Below, in pieces: positions 10,532 through 19,656 of a DNA stretch of 64,000 nt. A program made the translations under genes and the position numbers. The notes below the pieces were generated by a model, which was not told the origin of the DNA, made no database searches, and saw only the letters and a list, made by a program, of their open reading frames with translations. The stretch is taken from positions 100,265 to 164,264 of the forward strand of contig CAXAMN010013903.1 of NCBI GenBank assembly GCA_963970005.1, written 5' to 3'. Each line of letters opens with the position of its first letter. Within the stretch, counting starts at the first letter, position 1. This DNA is from Durusdinium trenchii (Eukaryota; Sar; Dinophyceae; Suessiales; Symbiodiniaceae).

Positions 10532-10799
10532 ACCGCTGTCCAGCCTTCAAAGGAGCCAAAAACCTTACATGCACTAATCCTAATCCCTGACGTCCTTGGC
10601 CATACAACATTAAAGTTCGTTCCTCGACTAAGGAACCCCCAACAAAATTGGCTGGGGTAAAGACATTCAGCACTGAACCATCGTGACCATTGTGTGGTGG
10701 CCGTGACATTCTGGCGAACATCCTGCACCCTGCACTGTTCTAGCTGCACCCTGCACCCTGCGCGCTGTGACAGGTCCGGACCTGCACGGCCCCAGATTC

Positions 10800-10932
10800 C
10801 CGGACCGCCCCAACCGCCCCAAGCGCCCCGCGAACCCGCCTGATATCGCGTCAAGAAGAGCATGTAGTTCCTCCGCTTCTCCCGCGTCGGTCCCACGGCG
10901 GACCGGACCGGCACGGGGCACTCGGTTCGGAT
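10800..10932 (-). CDS. Possible exon in GC-rich DNA
   Basis: One minus frame reads RRGTDAGEAEELHALLDAI, a convincing helical segment. A second frame over the same bases reads REKRRNYMLFLTRYQAG, which is also plausible. Only one can be real, so the frame is unresolved. A run of 13 G (about 10936-10948) marks the right side. No family was recognised. Confidence 0.3.
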
Positions 10933-10935
10933 CCG

Positions 10936-10948
10936 GGGGGGGGGGGGG
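10936..10948. repeat. Poly-G run
   Basis: About 13 consecutive G on the plus strand, next to GC-rich coding-like DNA. Confidence 0.9.
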
Positions 10949-11339
10949 CGCGACCCGACGGGCGCAAGGTGGCGACCCCAAGACCTTGAGAATCCCAACG
11001 GAATACAGGCACCCAGTCATTGAGAAGTAAGAACCATTAAGGAACCCCCTTATAGCTATAGCTATCTGGGGAAGAATTGGGGGTATGATGGGGTCTGTGC
11101 CATTTGCGGCTGTGGGTCAAGACCGGACCGACCGGTTGACCATAGACAATCAACAGAATAGATGACCAGCCCGGTCAATCTACTAGTTTAGGGCTCCAGG
11201 TTCCGACCCACAGCCACTTTTTGCGGTATCCAGGGGATCTTGATCCCCCCAAAACGGATGTTCGGTTGGGTTGGACGTTGTGCCCAGAATAGGTGTCATG
11301 AATGCTTCCGTGCAGGGTATCTCTGCCCTGCAATAAAAT

Positions 11340-11433
11340 CAGTGGTTTCGGAGGTTCGATGGCACTGGCATCCCAAGATGTCTTAGACAAATGGGGGTCC
11401 GTATAAACCCCCTTACTTGGGGGAACTTGTGCC
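11340..11433 (+). mobile_element. Family C element
   Basis: Starts CAGTGGTTTCGGAG, then CCCAAGATGTCTTAGACA and ATGGGGGTCC, and ends AACTTGTGCC. These are the same blocks in the same order as the minus-strand copy at 7530-7618. A small hairpin (AACCCCC with GGGGGAA) lies near its end. Confidence 0.65.
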
Positions 11434-11699
11434 AACAAAAACAATGGTAAATGGATATTTTTGGAGCGAATATATAAGTATATATAGTCATTTTCCTTTA
11501 TCCATCGATCGACACTCGACGATCGCTTTCTCGTGGTGCCAGGGGGGAATGGATGTAGTTTGAAGTCAGATACCCTGGTCCAGAAAGCCGAGGGATTGGG
11601 TGAAGTAGTAGGAACTTCAATAGCGCATAGACAAGAGTGACAGCTCGGCTCGAGCCTTGTCCAATGCTTGTGTTCATCACTTTCGGTGACGCCTCCTAC

Positions 11700-11957
11700 C
11701 TTGTGCCAAGTCTCACTTGGCCACTCCTCAGCGGTACGATGCTCTTGTTGTTCACCAAGTCCTATCATCGGACACTCGAGAATCTTATCTAACTTGGCCC
11801 ACCCTCCGCACCCTTCAGAGCGCTATATGGACTTCACATCAGTCACCAGGCATGCATCCCAAGGCGAGCTCTGCAGCACAGCTTCAAGGCTATATGGCAG
11901 AGCATCTACAAGAAAATATTCTCTGGCTCAAGGCCCCACCAAGAAGAAAAATCACCC
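11700..11957 (+). CDS. Possible plus-strand exon ending at a family A element
   Basis: The frame reads ATPQRYDALVVHQVLSSDTR and continues through LQGYMAEHLQENILWLKAP to the exact edge of the family A element at 11958. An in-frame TGA near 11680 limits the start, and TTGTGCCAAG is a possible acceptor. The opposite strand also has a short natural frame ending CACAAG then GTAGGAG, so strand is uncertain. The style recalls mobile-element proteins, but no motif proves it. Confidence 0.33.
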
Positions 11958-12050
11958 AGTCACAAGACGGGGTGGTGTTTAGTCCCATCCAGTGAGTGGA
12001 TGTTCTGGGCACCCCGACTACCTCCATGGATAGCACCCCGTCTTGTGACT
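11958..12050 (-). mobile_element. Family A element, perfect 16-bp ends
   Basis: AGTCACAAGACGGGGT at 11958-11973 is exactly complementary to ACCCCGTCTTGTGACT at 12035-12050. The body has TAGTCCCATCCAGTGAGTGG and ACCTCCATGGATAG. On the minus strand ATGGAG is followed by GTAGTC, a donor-like site. It is the best-preserved family A copy. Confidence 0.85.
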
Positions 12051-12227
12051 GCTGGACCGACCGTCTTTCGTCGAAGCTTGACATCCCGTAAACCGAACGG
12101 TACTAGCAATACTGAAGCGTGGAGCTAGTCGGCTGAACTCTAATCCTCCGGACGTTTGGAAGCAACTGGGAATTCAATTCTCCACAGGTCGGCTATAGCT
12201 TGCTTTTTGATCACTTTGGTCAGCTCT

Positions 12228-12506
12228 TCAGGTGTCCCTTCCCTTCTTGCTATCCTCTTCAGGTTTTTTCCTGCTTCGAGTGGATGCTTCCAAAACCAGA
12301 CGGAAAACGGTCATCCCCGTTTCGATACAGTCAGGATGACCACTGCTTTCCTGGGAAAATCCTGGAACAACGATGAAACACGTCTCCACAACCAGAGCGT
12401 CCTCCGGGGTGGCCACGAATTTCAATCCCCTGAGGGTGGTGCGTGGCGTGCGAACACGTGAAAACCGTGGTCCTGCCACGGGATCTGAGGCAACACGCGG
12501 TGGCAA
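12228..12506 (-). CDS. Possible exon, unknown protein
   Basis: The minus frame reads LRGLKFVATPEDALVVETCF and ends in a basic and acidic tail (RSRKKPEEDSKKGRDT) before a stop. The plus strand is also open here (12156-12461), so the choice rests on the prevailing minus orientation. No splice sites stand out and no family was recognised. Confidence 0.25.
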   Translation of the reverse strand: MPPRVASDPVAGPRFSRVRTPRTTLRGLKFVATPEDALVVETCFIVVPGFSQESSGHPDCIETGMTVFRLVLEASTRSRKKPEEDSKKGRDT

Positions 12507-12660
12507 CAGGCTTGCCAGGACTCCAAGGGAAGCAACCAGTCCTGCAGGAGATTGGTTGGATCATGTTGGATCTTCATCTGAAGAGCATCTTCATTGATCT
12601 ACGCTAGGCCATTTCAAAAATCCTGAAGGGAGTCACATGGAGGGCCTGCGGGCGTTTGGC

Positions 12661-12738
12661 TGGTCCCATCCAGGGGCCGTGGATGTGACAGGGGCACCCA
12701 ACTCCTTCCTCCAAGTTCGGCACCCCGTCGAACGTGAC
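12661..12738 (-). mobile_element. Family A element, truncated copy
   Basis: Contains TGGTCCCATCCAGG, CCAAGTTCGGCACCCCGTCG and the right end AACGTGACT, matching the 56501 copy in reverse. The left inverted end is missing. Confidence 0.6.
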
Positions 12739-12833
12739 TACTGGAGGAGGCATCATCATCTCTAAAGACACTGGAACCTTATGTCAGTGAATCAGTGAAC
12801 GATCTAGTTGATGCTACAAAAACACCATTCACT

Positions 12834-12920
12834 TCAGATTTTCAGGACCAGGTTTGACTGCGTCACTGGGCGTACGTAGGGGAAGACCAATTCCACGAAC
12901 TGGTCGACTTGGGCTCGCCA
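12834..12920 (-). CDS. Possible 3' terminal exon
   Basis: Read on the minus strand from an AG at 12921 the frame is WRAQVDQFVELVFPYVRPV, ten more residues and a TGA: 29 codons exactly. It follows the 12963-13201 exon by about 40 bases. Joining them in frame needs a donor other than the obvious GTGAGT, for example the GTTGTT at the GGCGAG just upstream, so the exact join is unsettled. It would be the C-terminus of that protein. Confidence 0.4.
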   Translation of the reverse strand, partial: WRAQVDQFVELVFPYVRPVTQSNLVLKI

Positions 12921-12962
12921 CTCGCCACCCCCAGAAGCACACAAGCAGCAGGTTCAACTCAC

Positions 12963-13201
12963 AGATCCCTTCCAACAACCTCGCCCTCCAAGGCCATGAA
13001 CTCGACCGAGGGGTCATGGCACAAAGCAGCGAGGCATCCGAGCGCATGCAGCGCCTTCGGTGCATCCGAGGCCATGAACTCCGCCAGAAGCTCGTGCTTC
13101 CTCTCCACCACCGCCTCGATGACACTGCCTGAGTCGTCGCACCAATACAGGCAGAAGGCGGAGGCGGTTTCGGTGATGTGGCGGCAGAAGCGGGGTGGTT
13201 T
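12963..13201 (-). CDS. Well-bounded internal exon, unknown helical protein
   Basis: This 239-base exon has a strong acceptor (TTCTGCTTCTGCCCAG before AAACC) and a strong donor (GATCT then GTGAGT). The frame is fully open for 79 codons: it starts RFCRHITETASAFCLYWC, has an acidic and basic middle (VIEAVVERKHELLAEFM) and ends SVEFMALEGEVVGRD. The alternation of short helices recalls armadillo/HEAT-like repeats, but that is only an impression. Neighbouring minus-strand exon candidates lie at 13289-13452 and 12834-12920, so a gene runs leftward here. Confidence 0.65.
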
Positions 13202-13288
13202 CTGGGCAGAAGCAGAAGAGTGCACCACGGTTTTGATGCGACAGATGGGTTTCCGGGATCTGGAGATGGGGCGCAAACGGACTTGACC

Positions 13289-13452
13289 GAGTCAGAGGTT
13301 TGCAGATCATGTAGGATCATGCGGAACTGAGGGTGGAACTCTTGGGAGGTAGTGCGCAACCCCCATGAATCAGAGGGGAATTGAAGACGTCGTCTGCGCA
13401 ACCCGTGCTGCAGAAGCCCAGCGATTCGTTCTGAACAAATGAAACTGGCCAT
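13289..13452 (-). CDS. Possible upstream exon of the 12.9-13.2 kb gene
   Basis: The minus frame can begin at an ATG (13450-13452) and reads MASFICSERIAGLLQHGL, an Arg-rich patch, then HPQFRMILHDLQTSDS before a possible GT donor near 13288 (GTCAAG, weak). The intron to the next exon would be under 90 bases. The frame also stays open upstream, so the ATG may be internal. Confidence 0.35.
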
Positions 13453-13611
13453 CTTTCTCACCGGATTTCTCTTCTGCTCGGTTTTTGTTTCACAAACAAC
13501 TCCCTCGGCAGGTTGTGGTCTTTTCCCCACGAAGTGAAGTGCCGAGGTGGCAATCGTTACACAATAGAACAAATGCAAACGACCAAAAACTCCACTGTTT
13601 TTAAAGGGGGG

Positions 13612-13682
13612 TAGGCCGTAGAGGTAGCTAGTAGTAGCTAGAGAGGTAGCTAGTAGTAGGGAGAAGCTAGTAGCTACAAGTA
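13612..13682. repeat. TAGCTAGTAG tandem repeat
   Basis: Five to six degenerate copies of GTAGCTAGTAGTAG within about 70 bases, with AGCTA palindromic steps. Confidence 0.75.
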
Positions 13683-13721
13683 GCTATTGCTTATAGTATT
13701 AGGATGCAGGATAGCTCACGT

Positions 13722-13776
13722 TTCTTCAAGGAAGCTCCCGCCGCCCTAAAGGTGGCTGGGGAGCTTCCTTGAAGAA
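13722..13776. repeat. Perfect 18-bp stem hairpin
   Basis: TTCTTCAAGGAAGCTCCC (13722-13739) pairs exactly with GGGAGCTTCCTTGAAGAA (13759-13776) around a 19-base loop that itself has GCC and GGC ends. It is not a member of the other families. Confidence 0.85.
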
Positions 13777-14529
13777 GCGCTCGCACTAATGATTTGGTTC
13801 CTAGACTTGTGGACAGTTCGCCCATGTTCGCCCATGTTCGCAGACCCCAAAACGATCTTTGCCGATACCAACATTATCCGTTGGTCTTCCAAAATGCCCA
13901 CGAGTCTAAACGATCTTCAGCCGAAACCGGCCGGGAAGAGGCTCCGAAATCTCGGCGGTGGGCGGTCGCCACTGGTGCTTCTGGCACCTGCGAACCTTTG
14001 GGCCCCCCAAATGGGTGTGGGGAACTTGGCACCGGACGGAGACCGACCATGGGCACGAGCACCACCGCTCCGCTGCTGGACCGGTCGTCTCGCGCGCACG
14101 CGCCAGATTCATGGTGGACTGGTCGGGTGAACATGGTGGAGCAAAAAACACGGCCTCAAACAACTGGGTGGCCACTCACACCCCTCCTATTCATAAGGGC
14201 GGTCATATAACAGTCAACGAAAGTGAACTCCCCTTGTCGCAGTTTGTTCACTTCCTTTTGGCCCAGGCACGTTCCAGTGGGCCCTCAAACCTTGGTCAAA
14301 GCGCTTCGACTGAGTTCTTGGAATCGAGAAGTTTCGACCAAGAAGCTTGGACAGGTTCGCGTGGCTTGAGAGGGAGAGAACATTCCTACATGCCCGAACA
14401 ACAAACATTCCCCAAACCTTTGGTGTGTACAGATATTGACGTCCGTGAAAACTCTCGTGAAAGGAGGAGACGGAAGGAAAACTGTCCGCTATAATTATAA
14501 TGTGATAACGGTATATAACGGTGTCATAC
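13777..14529. other. No supported gene
   Basis: Open frames exist on both strands at 13789-14210, in GC-rich DNA where several frames are open together. No motif or repeat was seen. Confidence 0.4.
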
Positions 14530-14655
14530 CCATTCATGGCAAGCTGCAGCATGCCTTCTGCCGGGTCAAAGGGCTTCTCGGTCTGACTCTGTAGAAAGGC
14601 ATGCTCGGCCTGGCACACAAGTGGTGCGATGCGCTGTAGATGCCATATATTCGGC
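14530..14655 (-). CDS. Probable internal exon, unknown protein
   Basis: The minus frame reads NIWHLQRIAPLVCQAEHAFL, then SQTEKPFDPAEGMLQLAMN, and reaches a GTATGA donor at 14529. The acceptor is probably the AG of CTGGAG before GCCGAA. Other frames contain stops. The helical, Gln/Glu-rich character matches the 12.9-13.2 kb exons, and it may be an earlier exon of that gene. The protein family is unknown. Confidence 0.5.
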
Positions 14656-14927
14656 CTCCAGATACCTATGTTCTACAGGAAGTTTCTAGAAGATCCCAGC
14701 AGATCGCAGGGGTACCGGATCAGTCATCTATATACCCCACCCCCACCAAGCTAAAGGATGGCTCCCCAAAATCTCACCGGTGCTTTATTGCTAGACCCGA
14801 TGGCAACGATGGAAGACCGGCCGATGGCAACGGGCGACTCGCCGAAGGAAGCTCCCCTCAGGTCGTGTCTGGGATTGGGCAGTGGCACCAGGCCGACCGA
14901 CCCGGTGTTTTCCGTTCGAGTCTCGAC

Positions 14928-15012
14928 CTGCCAGGGTGTGGAGCTGAGCTCCGGGTGACCGCCAGGAAGAGTCGAAAGACATGGGGTCGGTCCGAACTCC
15001 ATCTTGGATGAC
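14928..15012 (-). CDS. Probable exon just downstream of a family E element
   Basis: The minus frame reads VIQDGVRTDPMSFDSSWRSP then GAQLHTLA to a GGCAG/GTCGAG donor at 14928. The acceptor is TAGTTACTAG at 15013, only about 8 bases beyond the edge of the family E element at 15021. The element's own terminal TA plus G gives TGTAG, another possible acceptor. The product is unknown. Confidence 0.42.
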
Positions 15013-15020
15013 CTAGTAAC

Positions 15021-15131
15021 TACACTCCGACGAACACGTCACATAGAAGTGGAAAACCTCCTGTTTGTAAAGGAAAGTATTCTTCCAAGGGGTTACTTTC
15101 CACTTCCATGTGATGTGTTCGTCAGAGTGTA
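15021..15131. mobile_element. Family E inverted-repeat element, long arms
   Basis: The left arm begins TACACTCCGACGAACACGTC and continues ACATAGAAGTGG. The right arm is its complement, ending GTGTTCGTCAGAGTGTA. About 33 of 35 arm positions pair. The centre has CCTGTTTGTAAAGGAAAG. TA occurs at both outer ends. Confidence 0.85.
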
Positions 15132-15417
15132 TATTACTGTATAATACTGTATATATTGTTTCCGTTCGTGTACTGGGGGTGGAAGACCACCAGGACAACC
15201 AGCTTCAAGGACCCAGAGGACAAACGTCCGGCCTCAACATGTCGTGACCGAAATGTCTGTTGCAACTGGGCGATGGGTCGTGACCCACCGACGGAGCCCT
15301 GCGGAGCCCCGCGCTTGGCGCGCCGAGCCCCGAGTGCCAAGCGAAGGACCGACGGAGCCGCGGACCGTGCCCGCCACTCGCGACCGTCCGTCCGCCTCCC
15401 AGCCCTGGTGCTCAACG

Positions 15418-15600
15418 ATGTGGAAGCCATCGCCTGGGAGTGTGGAAGCCATCGCCAAGCCGTTTCGAGGTCTGTGGGGTCGGGCGATGGAAGCACGAGG
15501 CGTCGTTGTTGCGGTGGGTCGGGCGATGGAAGCGCGGGAAGCGCGCGATGTTTTTGGGCGATGATGGGCGGTGGAAGCACGGCAAGCGAAACAGGGTTTT
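15418..15600. repeat. GGCGATGGAAGC minisatellite
   Basis: Six or more imperfect units around GTCGGGCGATGGAAGCACG lie on the plus strand, together with inverted TGGAAGCCATCGCC units, so part of the array can fold back. The surrounding 15.2-15.4 kb is GC-rich with no supported gene. Confidence 0.7.
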
Positions 15601-15685
15601 CTGCACAGTTTGCTGCGAAACATATGGGGGGAAGGACAAATATAGCACCCTTCAAGAACAGCAATGTGATCTCCCAAGTAAGGGG

Positions 15686-15777
15686 TTCTTCAAAATGGCC
15701 TTTTCATACCCAGGTTTGAGGTCACAAACAGACCTGTAAAAGGTCACTTAGGGATTTCCAAAAAGGTCAGTTTGAAG
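15686..15777. mobile_element. Family D inverted-repeat element
   Basis: Begins GTTCTTCAAAATGGCC and ends AAAAAGGTCAGTTTGAAGAA. The centre CAGGTTTGAGGTCAC is the reverse complement of the centre of the 7827 copy, so the two lie in opposite orientation. Confidence 0.7.
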
Positions 15778-15799
15778 AAAGTAATTGCTGGTAACCAAT

Positions 15800-15854
15800 G
15801 TAATTGAACAACCTCTTCATAAAGGGTCATATTATGAATCAAGAGTCTACATTA
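15800..15854. mobile_element. Family B element, right half
   Basis: TTGAACAACCTCTTCATA followed by ATCAAGAGTCTACA matches the full copy at 16789-16885 in reverse. The other half appears to be replaced by the family D element. Confidence 0.6.
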
Positions 15855-16033
15855 TGTGGTCAAATGTTGAGATGTTCAGTCCAAGTCTCCATCGAAGATC
15901 ACCCGAGCACCTGAGTTTCCTTCCAAGCACCCGCAATAGTCGCTGGCTGTGAAGAGGGAAAGGCATAAGCCTTTGGCACCTGCACCGGAGGCCCCGACAG
16001 AGCTTTCGGGAGCTTGGAGAGTGCTCTAATGCT

Positions 16034-16252
16034 TCACCAATCCAAATGCACCCACAAGAAGAAGCGGTAGCAGTAGTTCATGATGCATGATCTTGAGAAA
16101 AAAGACCCCAAAGCCCTGTGTGCTGAGAAAGAAAACGTACAAAACGGCATCTCTTTTGAGAAGTGCAGGGCCCTTATCAACCCTTTTGTCCCCTCTCGTG
16201 TACCATACGCATTGCGCTTTCGGTTGGCCCCCAATCTCAGCATGCAGTTCAA
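16034..16252 (-). CDS. Possible exon, unknown protein
   Basis: A minus frame reads LHAEIGGQPKAQCVWYTRG and KRVDKGPALLKRDAVLY, then a hydrophobic tail (HHELLLPLLLVGAFGLV) before a stop. It lies left of a family B end fragment (GCAGACTCTTGAT at about 16261). No splice sites or domain were confirmed. Confidence 0.28.
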   Translation of the reverse strand: MNCMLRLGANRKRNAYGTREGTKGLIRALHFSKEMPFCTFSFSAHRALGSFFSRSCIMNYCYRFFLWVHLDW

Positions 16253-16499
16253 ACAATGATGCAGACTCTTGATAATTTACATGCCCAAACCTGCTCTGGA
16301 CTGAGCAGCTAGGTCGCTGGACCGGACTGCAGCCAGCTGTGGGCAAGCTGGGGTCCAAAAAGTGCTTACTGTGAGCGAGAAACATACAACCCTTGCCTGA
16401 CGAATCCGGCGAACTGCCTGATTGTCTTGTCTAGAAGCGTTAGTTGATCAGGCAGAATGCTCCGGGATCTTTCTTGGAGACCATGTTCAATCCACCGTC

Positions 16500-16622
16500 C
16501 GAATTCGGGTATACGGGTATATCCCAGGGCCCGTGTGTGGATGATGGGGCCTGGTTGCAGGCCTTGTTCAAAAACAGTGATAAGACCTTACTTTTACCGA
16601 CGGCTATATATATATATATATA
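16500..16622. mobile_element. Family F element with TA repeat end
   Basis: Shares GTGGATGATG, GGCCTTGTTCAAAAA and GTGATAA in order with the 22678-22818 element. It ends in a (TA)n tract at about 16604-16622. The left arm (CGTCCGAATTCGGGTATACG) pairs poorly with the right (ACCGACGG). Confidence 0.5.
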
Positions 16623-16788
16623 CAAGTGTCCTCGGACAGACCCATGCGACATTCCACAACTGTGCCTTTCAGTAAAACCTCCATCTCATCCTCGCATGCA
16701 TGCCACCTGAGAAGCGAGCGAGAGTGAGCGAGCGTTGCTCGCTTCTGAGATCTCGAAGGGAAAATGTCTTCTGAGCCTCCGCTCTTTC

Positions 16789-16885
16789 TGCAGACTCTTG
16801 ATGATATGTCAACATATTTCCAAGCCCCCATATGAAGAGGTTGTTCAATCCAAATGGGAGGTTGAAATAGTATCAAGAGTCTACA
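16789..16885. mobile_element. Family B element, complete
   Basis: Ends TGCAGACTCTTGAT and ATCAAGAGTCTACA are inverted. The body includes CCATATGAAGAGGTTGTTCAA. It is 97 bases long, with no coding capacity. Confidence 0.75.
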
Positions 16886-16901
16886 CCTTAGTATCAAATC
16901 T

Positions 16902-17343
16902 CTATGCCGGACCATCCTTGCACCAAACTCGCAGCCGAAGCCCTGACTTGTCCAACAGCCCTGACACTCGACCAGCTTCGATTCCTTGTTCGAAGTCCAC
17001 TCGGACCCGACCCGACCAATGCCAGCTTGGGGGGATGTGGAGGCCATGTGGTTCAGGAAGAGCTCCAGCTTGCAAGACTGGTGACATGAGCTCCAGATGC
17101 GGAGGCAGACTGACCCCGAAGCAAAAAAAGCCTTCGATTGAAGGTGGATGCGATGGACCATTTCCTCATCGGTCTGATGTTCATCTGAGTCATCTTTGCA
17201 GCGTTTACGGTTCCTGATGGTTCCTGTGAATCAGCGGATCTCTTGTTTTGGCACAAACAGACATAAAAAGACATCATAATCGAGTGAGATACAAGCACTG
17301 TGATTGTTTTCGCGCATTTGCTCTGCATAGAAGTGCTTACCAT
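16902..17343 (-). other. Coding-like minus-strand region, frame unresolved
   Basis: Three minus frames look partly natural: WHWSGRVRVDFEQGIEAGRV (16902-17087), KWSIASTFNRRLFLLRGQS (17053-17343) and KDDSDEHQTDEEMVHRIH (crossing 17160). They overlap, so at most one is coding at each point. I expect one or two real exons here but cannot place borders. Confidence 0.3.
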
Positions 17344-18280
17344 GACGTACCTCTACTAGGTTCTTCAAAGTGGCCATGTGACGGTCCGTTCGTTTCATTG
17401 AAGCACTGACGGGACCCCACAGTTGCGGGTGATTGATCCAACTCTTTTGCACTGAAACCTCCATTGACCCGAAGACCTTCCAGTCTTCCCACCAGGCGCC
17501 CTCCCACTCCCACCAGGCTCACCGGCCACTCGAAGCCTCGACCCTTGAACTCTTCGCTCCCTCAGCATGTGAAAGCGAACGACGCTTTCACGCCAAGCTC
17601 CACGCAAAACCCTGGGTTCAAGGAGGGGGAAATGGATGCGAAACTCGCCTGACTGGCAGATTCAACTCGCATCTTCTTGCGGCTCCAGTGGCCACGGCCT
17701 GGCAGCTCATGCGAGCGCAGAAGTAGTTGGAGGCCAAAGCTCTTCAAGACGGAACGCGTCACATCCTGTGGTTCCCGTGCAGAACACTGCGCAGCCCAAG
17801 CACGGGGGGTGAACACGATTTCGGGTGGGCAACAGTGGAATCCTGGGCAACAGGGCGTTGGTTCATGAAAGCTAAAGTTCCACCTTCCCCCAGAACTCTG
17901 GCAAAACTTCTGTACATCTCCTCCAAAAGGAACGTCACCCCAGAAGAGTGACCACACCATGTGGGTTACCACCCTGGGTCAAAAAAGAACCACGGGGAGT
18001 CCAAAAACACATGGCGGTTTTGGTGGCGTTTTCACCCTAACAAAGTAGGAATCTCTTCAGATTCTTCCGTTCGAACATGAGCGATCCACGAAAAAAGAAA
18101 ACAGTTCATGAAACCTGCTCGTAAAAAAAAACATCGAAAACACACAAAAAAACGGCACTTGGAATCCTTGCCACGCCACAGACCTGTGGCTTCCGCATGG
18201 CAACTGCCCCCCGACGTCCCTTTTCCTCCTGGGTGTTCAAAGGGTCACTTTGAAGAACCAGGGACATGAAATCATTGATC
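17344..18280. other. No firmly supported gene
   Basis: A family D end (GGTTCTTCAAAGTGGCC) lies at about 17357. A minus frame at 17562-17972 (SVLKSFGLQLLLRSHELPGR) and a plus frame at 17433-17726 compete. A second D-like end (AAAGGGTCACTTTGAAGAACC) lies at about 18239. Confidence 0.35.
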
Positions 18281-18395
18281 TACTCTCCCTGGAACTAACA
18301 TGGAAGTGGAGTTCACACCCTGTGGCCTAAGAGGATTTATATAAGGGCCTTCCAAGAGGCCATTGTCCACTTCCATGTTAGTTCCAGGGAATGTA
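18281..18395. mobile_element. Family E inverted-repeat element
   Basis: TACTCTCCCTGGAACTAACA plus TGGAAGTGGA on the left is matched by TCCACTTCCATGTTAG plus TTCCAGGGAATGTA on the right. The variable arm core is GGAACTAA in both arms. On the minus strand the element end reads AGAGTAG, an acceptor-like end. Confidence 0.85.
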
Positions 18396-18396
18396 C

Positions 18397-18490
18397 ATAT
18401 TGTTGCGTTTGGAACCCAGAGATGAGGGATGAGGCATTCATGTGACCTATGTGGGGCGCCAATTGGGAGTTGAAACCATTTCCTGTGGTA
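18397..18490 (-). CDS. Possible exon abutting a family E element
   Basis: The minus frame reads KWFQLPIGAPHRSHECLIPH and LWVPNATI, then runs into the element edge at 18395. No upstream acceptor was fixed. The short length makes chance likely. It is listed because exon-like frames touch family E elements at other sites too. Confidence 0.28.
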
Positions 18491-18949
18491 TCTCATCCCC
18501 GTACTTTACTTGAAGGAGATTCCACAAGCATTCCAGGTAACATCCCAAGTAGTCTCTTGATGGTATCTTCACCCAACTATATATCTTCTATCATCTTCTA
18601 TCAATTTGTTTGGCAAACACTGCATCTGTTCAAACCCAAAACCACCCACCGTCCCCCCTAGACTCCCCAAGACTTGGTGAAAATCCGTGCCAAACCACGG
18701 TGCGCAACGGGAGAACTCTTCCGGCCAGTCCCTTCCTCACTCGCCGCTTTCAGCCTTTCGCCTTTCGAGGGACCCGGGACCCACGTCCCACAGCCCGAGG
18801 TGCTGGGCCGAAGGAGATCGCTTCACCTCCACGGTCGTTGGGGCCCAAGCCGTTCCTAGGGCAACACCAACCCACCAGCTCAACACGCTGGGTTCTCCCC
18901 GAGCGAAGAAGAACTGCCAAACGAGGTTGCTGAGATGGAGATGCACAGG

Positions 18950-19389
18950 AGGCCCTGACCCAGCTGGCCCGGTTGACCTGGTTGGCCCCGGTTGAACCCA
19001 ATTGATCCAGGTGACTGTTGGGATGTGCAGGGTTCCGGGGGCATGTAGGGCGAGTGGGGCAAGAGAGAGAGGGCGAGTGAAGTCCGTATCTTCTAGGACG
19101 GCAGGAGATACAGACATTTGGGCAAGTGGTGCGGTGCAGTTGGGGCAATTGGCAAGCGGGCAAGGGAAAGTTCAAGAAGTCCATATCTTCTGCGTGCGCT
19201 TGGGAGATACAGACATTTTTAAGGGTCATTTTGGGGAAGGTCATTTGCCCCACAGATTGCTTCCCGTTATACCTAGTAGTGGTGCTCTTAGTGGTAGTGG
19301 ACCCAGTTGACCCGGTTGCCAGTTGACCCGGTTGAGCCCAGTTGACCCGATTGACTTTGTGTGATGGCAAGTGTGGTAGTGCCAGTGGT

Positions 19390-19427
<38 letters not shown>

Positions 19428-19475
19428 CAGCTTGTTGGAGTCAACTGGGTCAACCGGGTCAACTGGGTCCTGTGC
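18950..19475. repeat. GTTGACCCGGTTG repeats, CAG tract and 44-bp duplication
   Basis: Units of AGTTGACCCGGTTG occur near 18970-19015 and 19300-19350, and inverted (CAACCGGGTCAACTGGGTC) near 19440-19470, so the whole block can fold back. A (CAG)n then (TAG)n tract lies at 19388-19433. A 44-base unit with TATCTTCT and GGAGATACAGACATTT is repeated at 19079 and 19177. A 250-codon minus frame across this block is a by-product of the repeats. Confidence 0.8.
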
Positions 19476-19611
19476 GGTCGCAATGAAAAAAAAGAAGAGC
19501 ATATATATGTGTGGTCCATGAACTCAGAGCGGGTTTTGTTTCGGCATTGCTGGCAGTCGCCGGGGTTTGTTTCCTGAGAATGGCACCCTGTGCGTCCACC
19601 AAATGCGCGTT

Positions 19612-19656
19612 CCCTATCAGCCGCCCCTATCAGCCGCCCCTATCAGCCGCCCCCTT
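19612..19656. repeat. 15-bp tandem repeat, three units
   Basis: CCCCTATCAGCCGCC repeats three times in a row. Confidence 0.85.

Noticed and set aside
11175-11768. A 197-codon minus-strand gene
   Set aside because: It runs through the family C element and its hairpin; only the first 20 or so codons look natural.
12829-13578. A single 249-codon minus-strand gene
   Set aside because: The frame is open throughout, but only its right part reads naturally; from 13201 leftward a different frame with good splice sites is far more protein-like, so the open frame is two exons plus a shadow.
16604-17161. A 185-codon minus-strand gene
   Set aside because: The frame crosses a complete family B element and a TA repeat; only its first third might be coding.
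18750-19502. 250-codon minus-strand frame
   Set aside because: It spans a CAG tract, GTTGACC repeats and a duplicated 44-base unit; the openness follows from the repeats.
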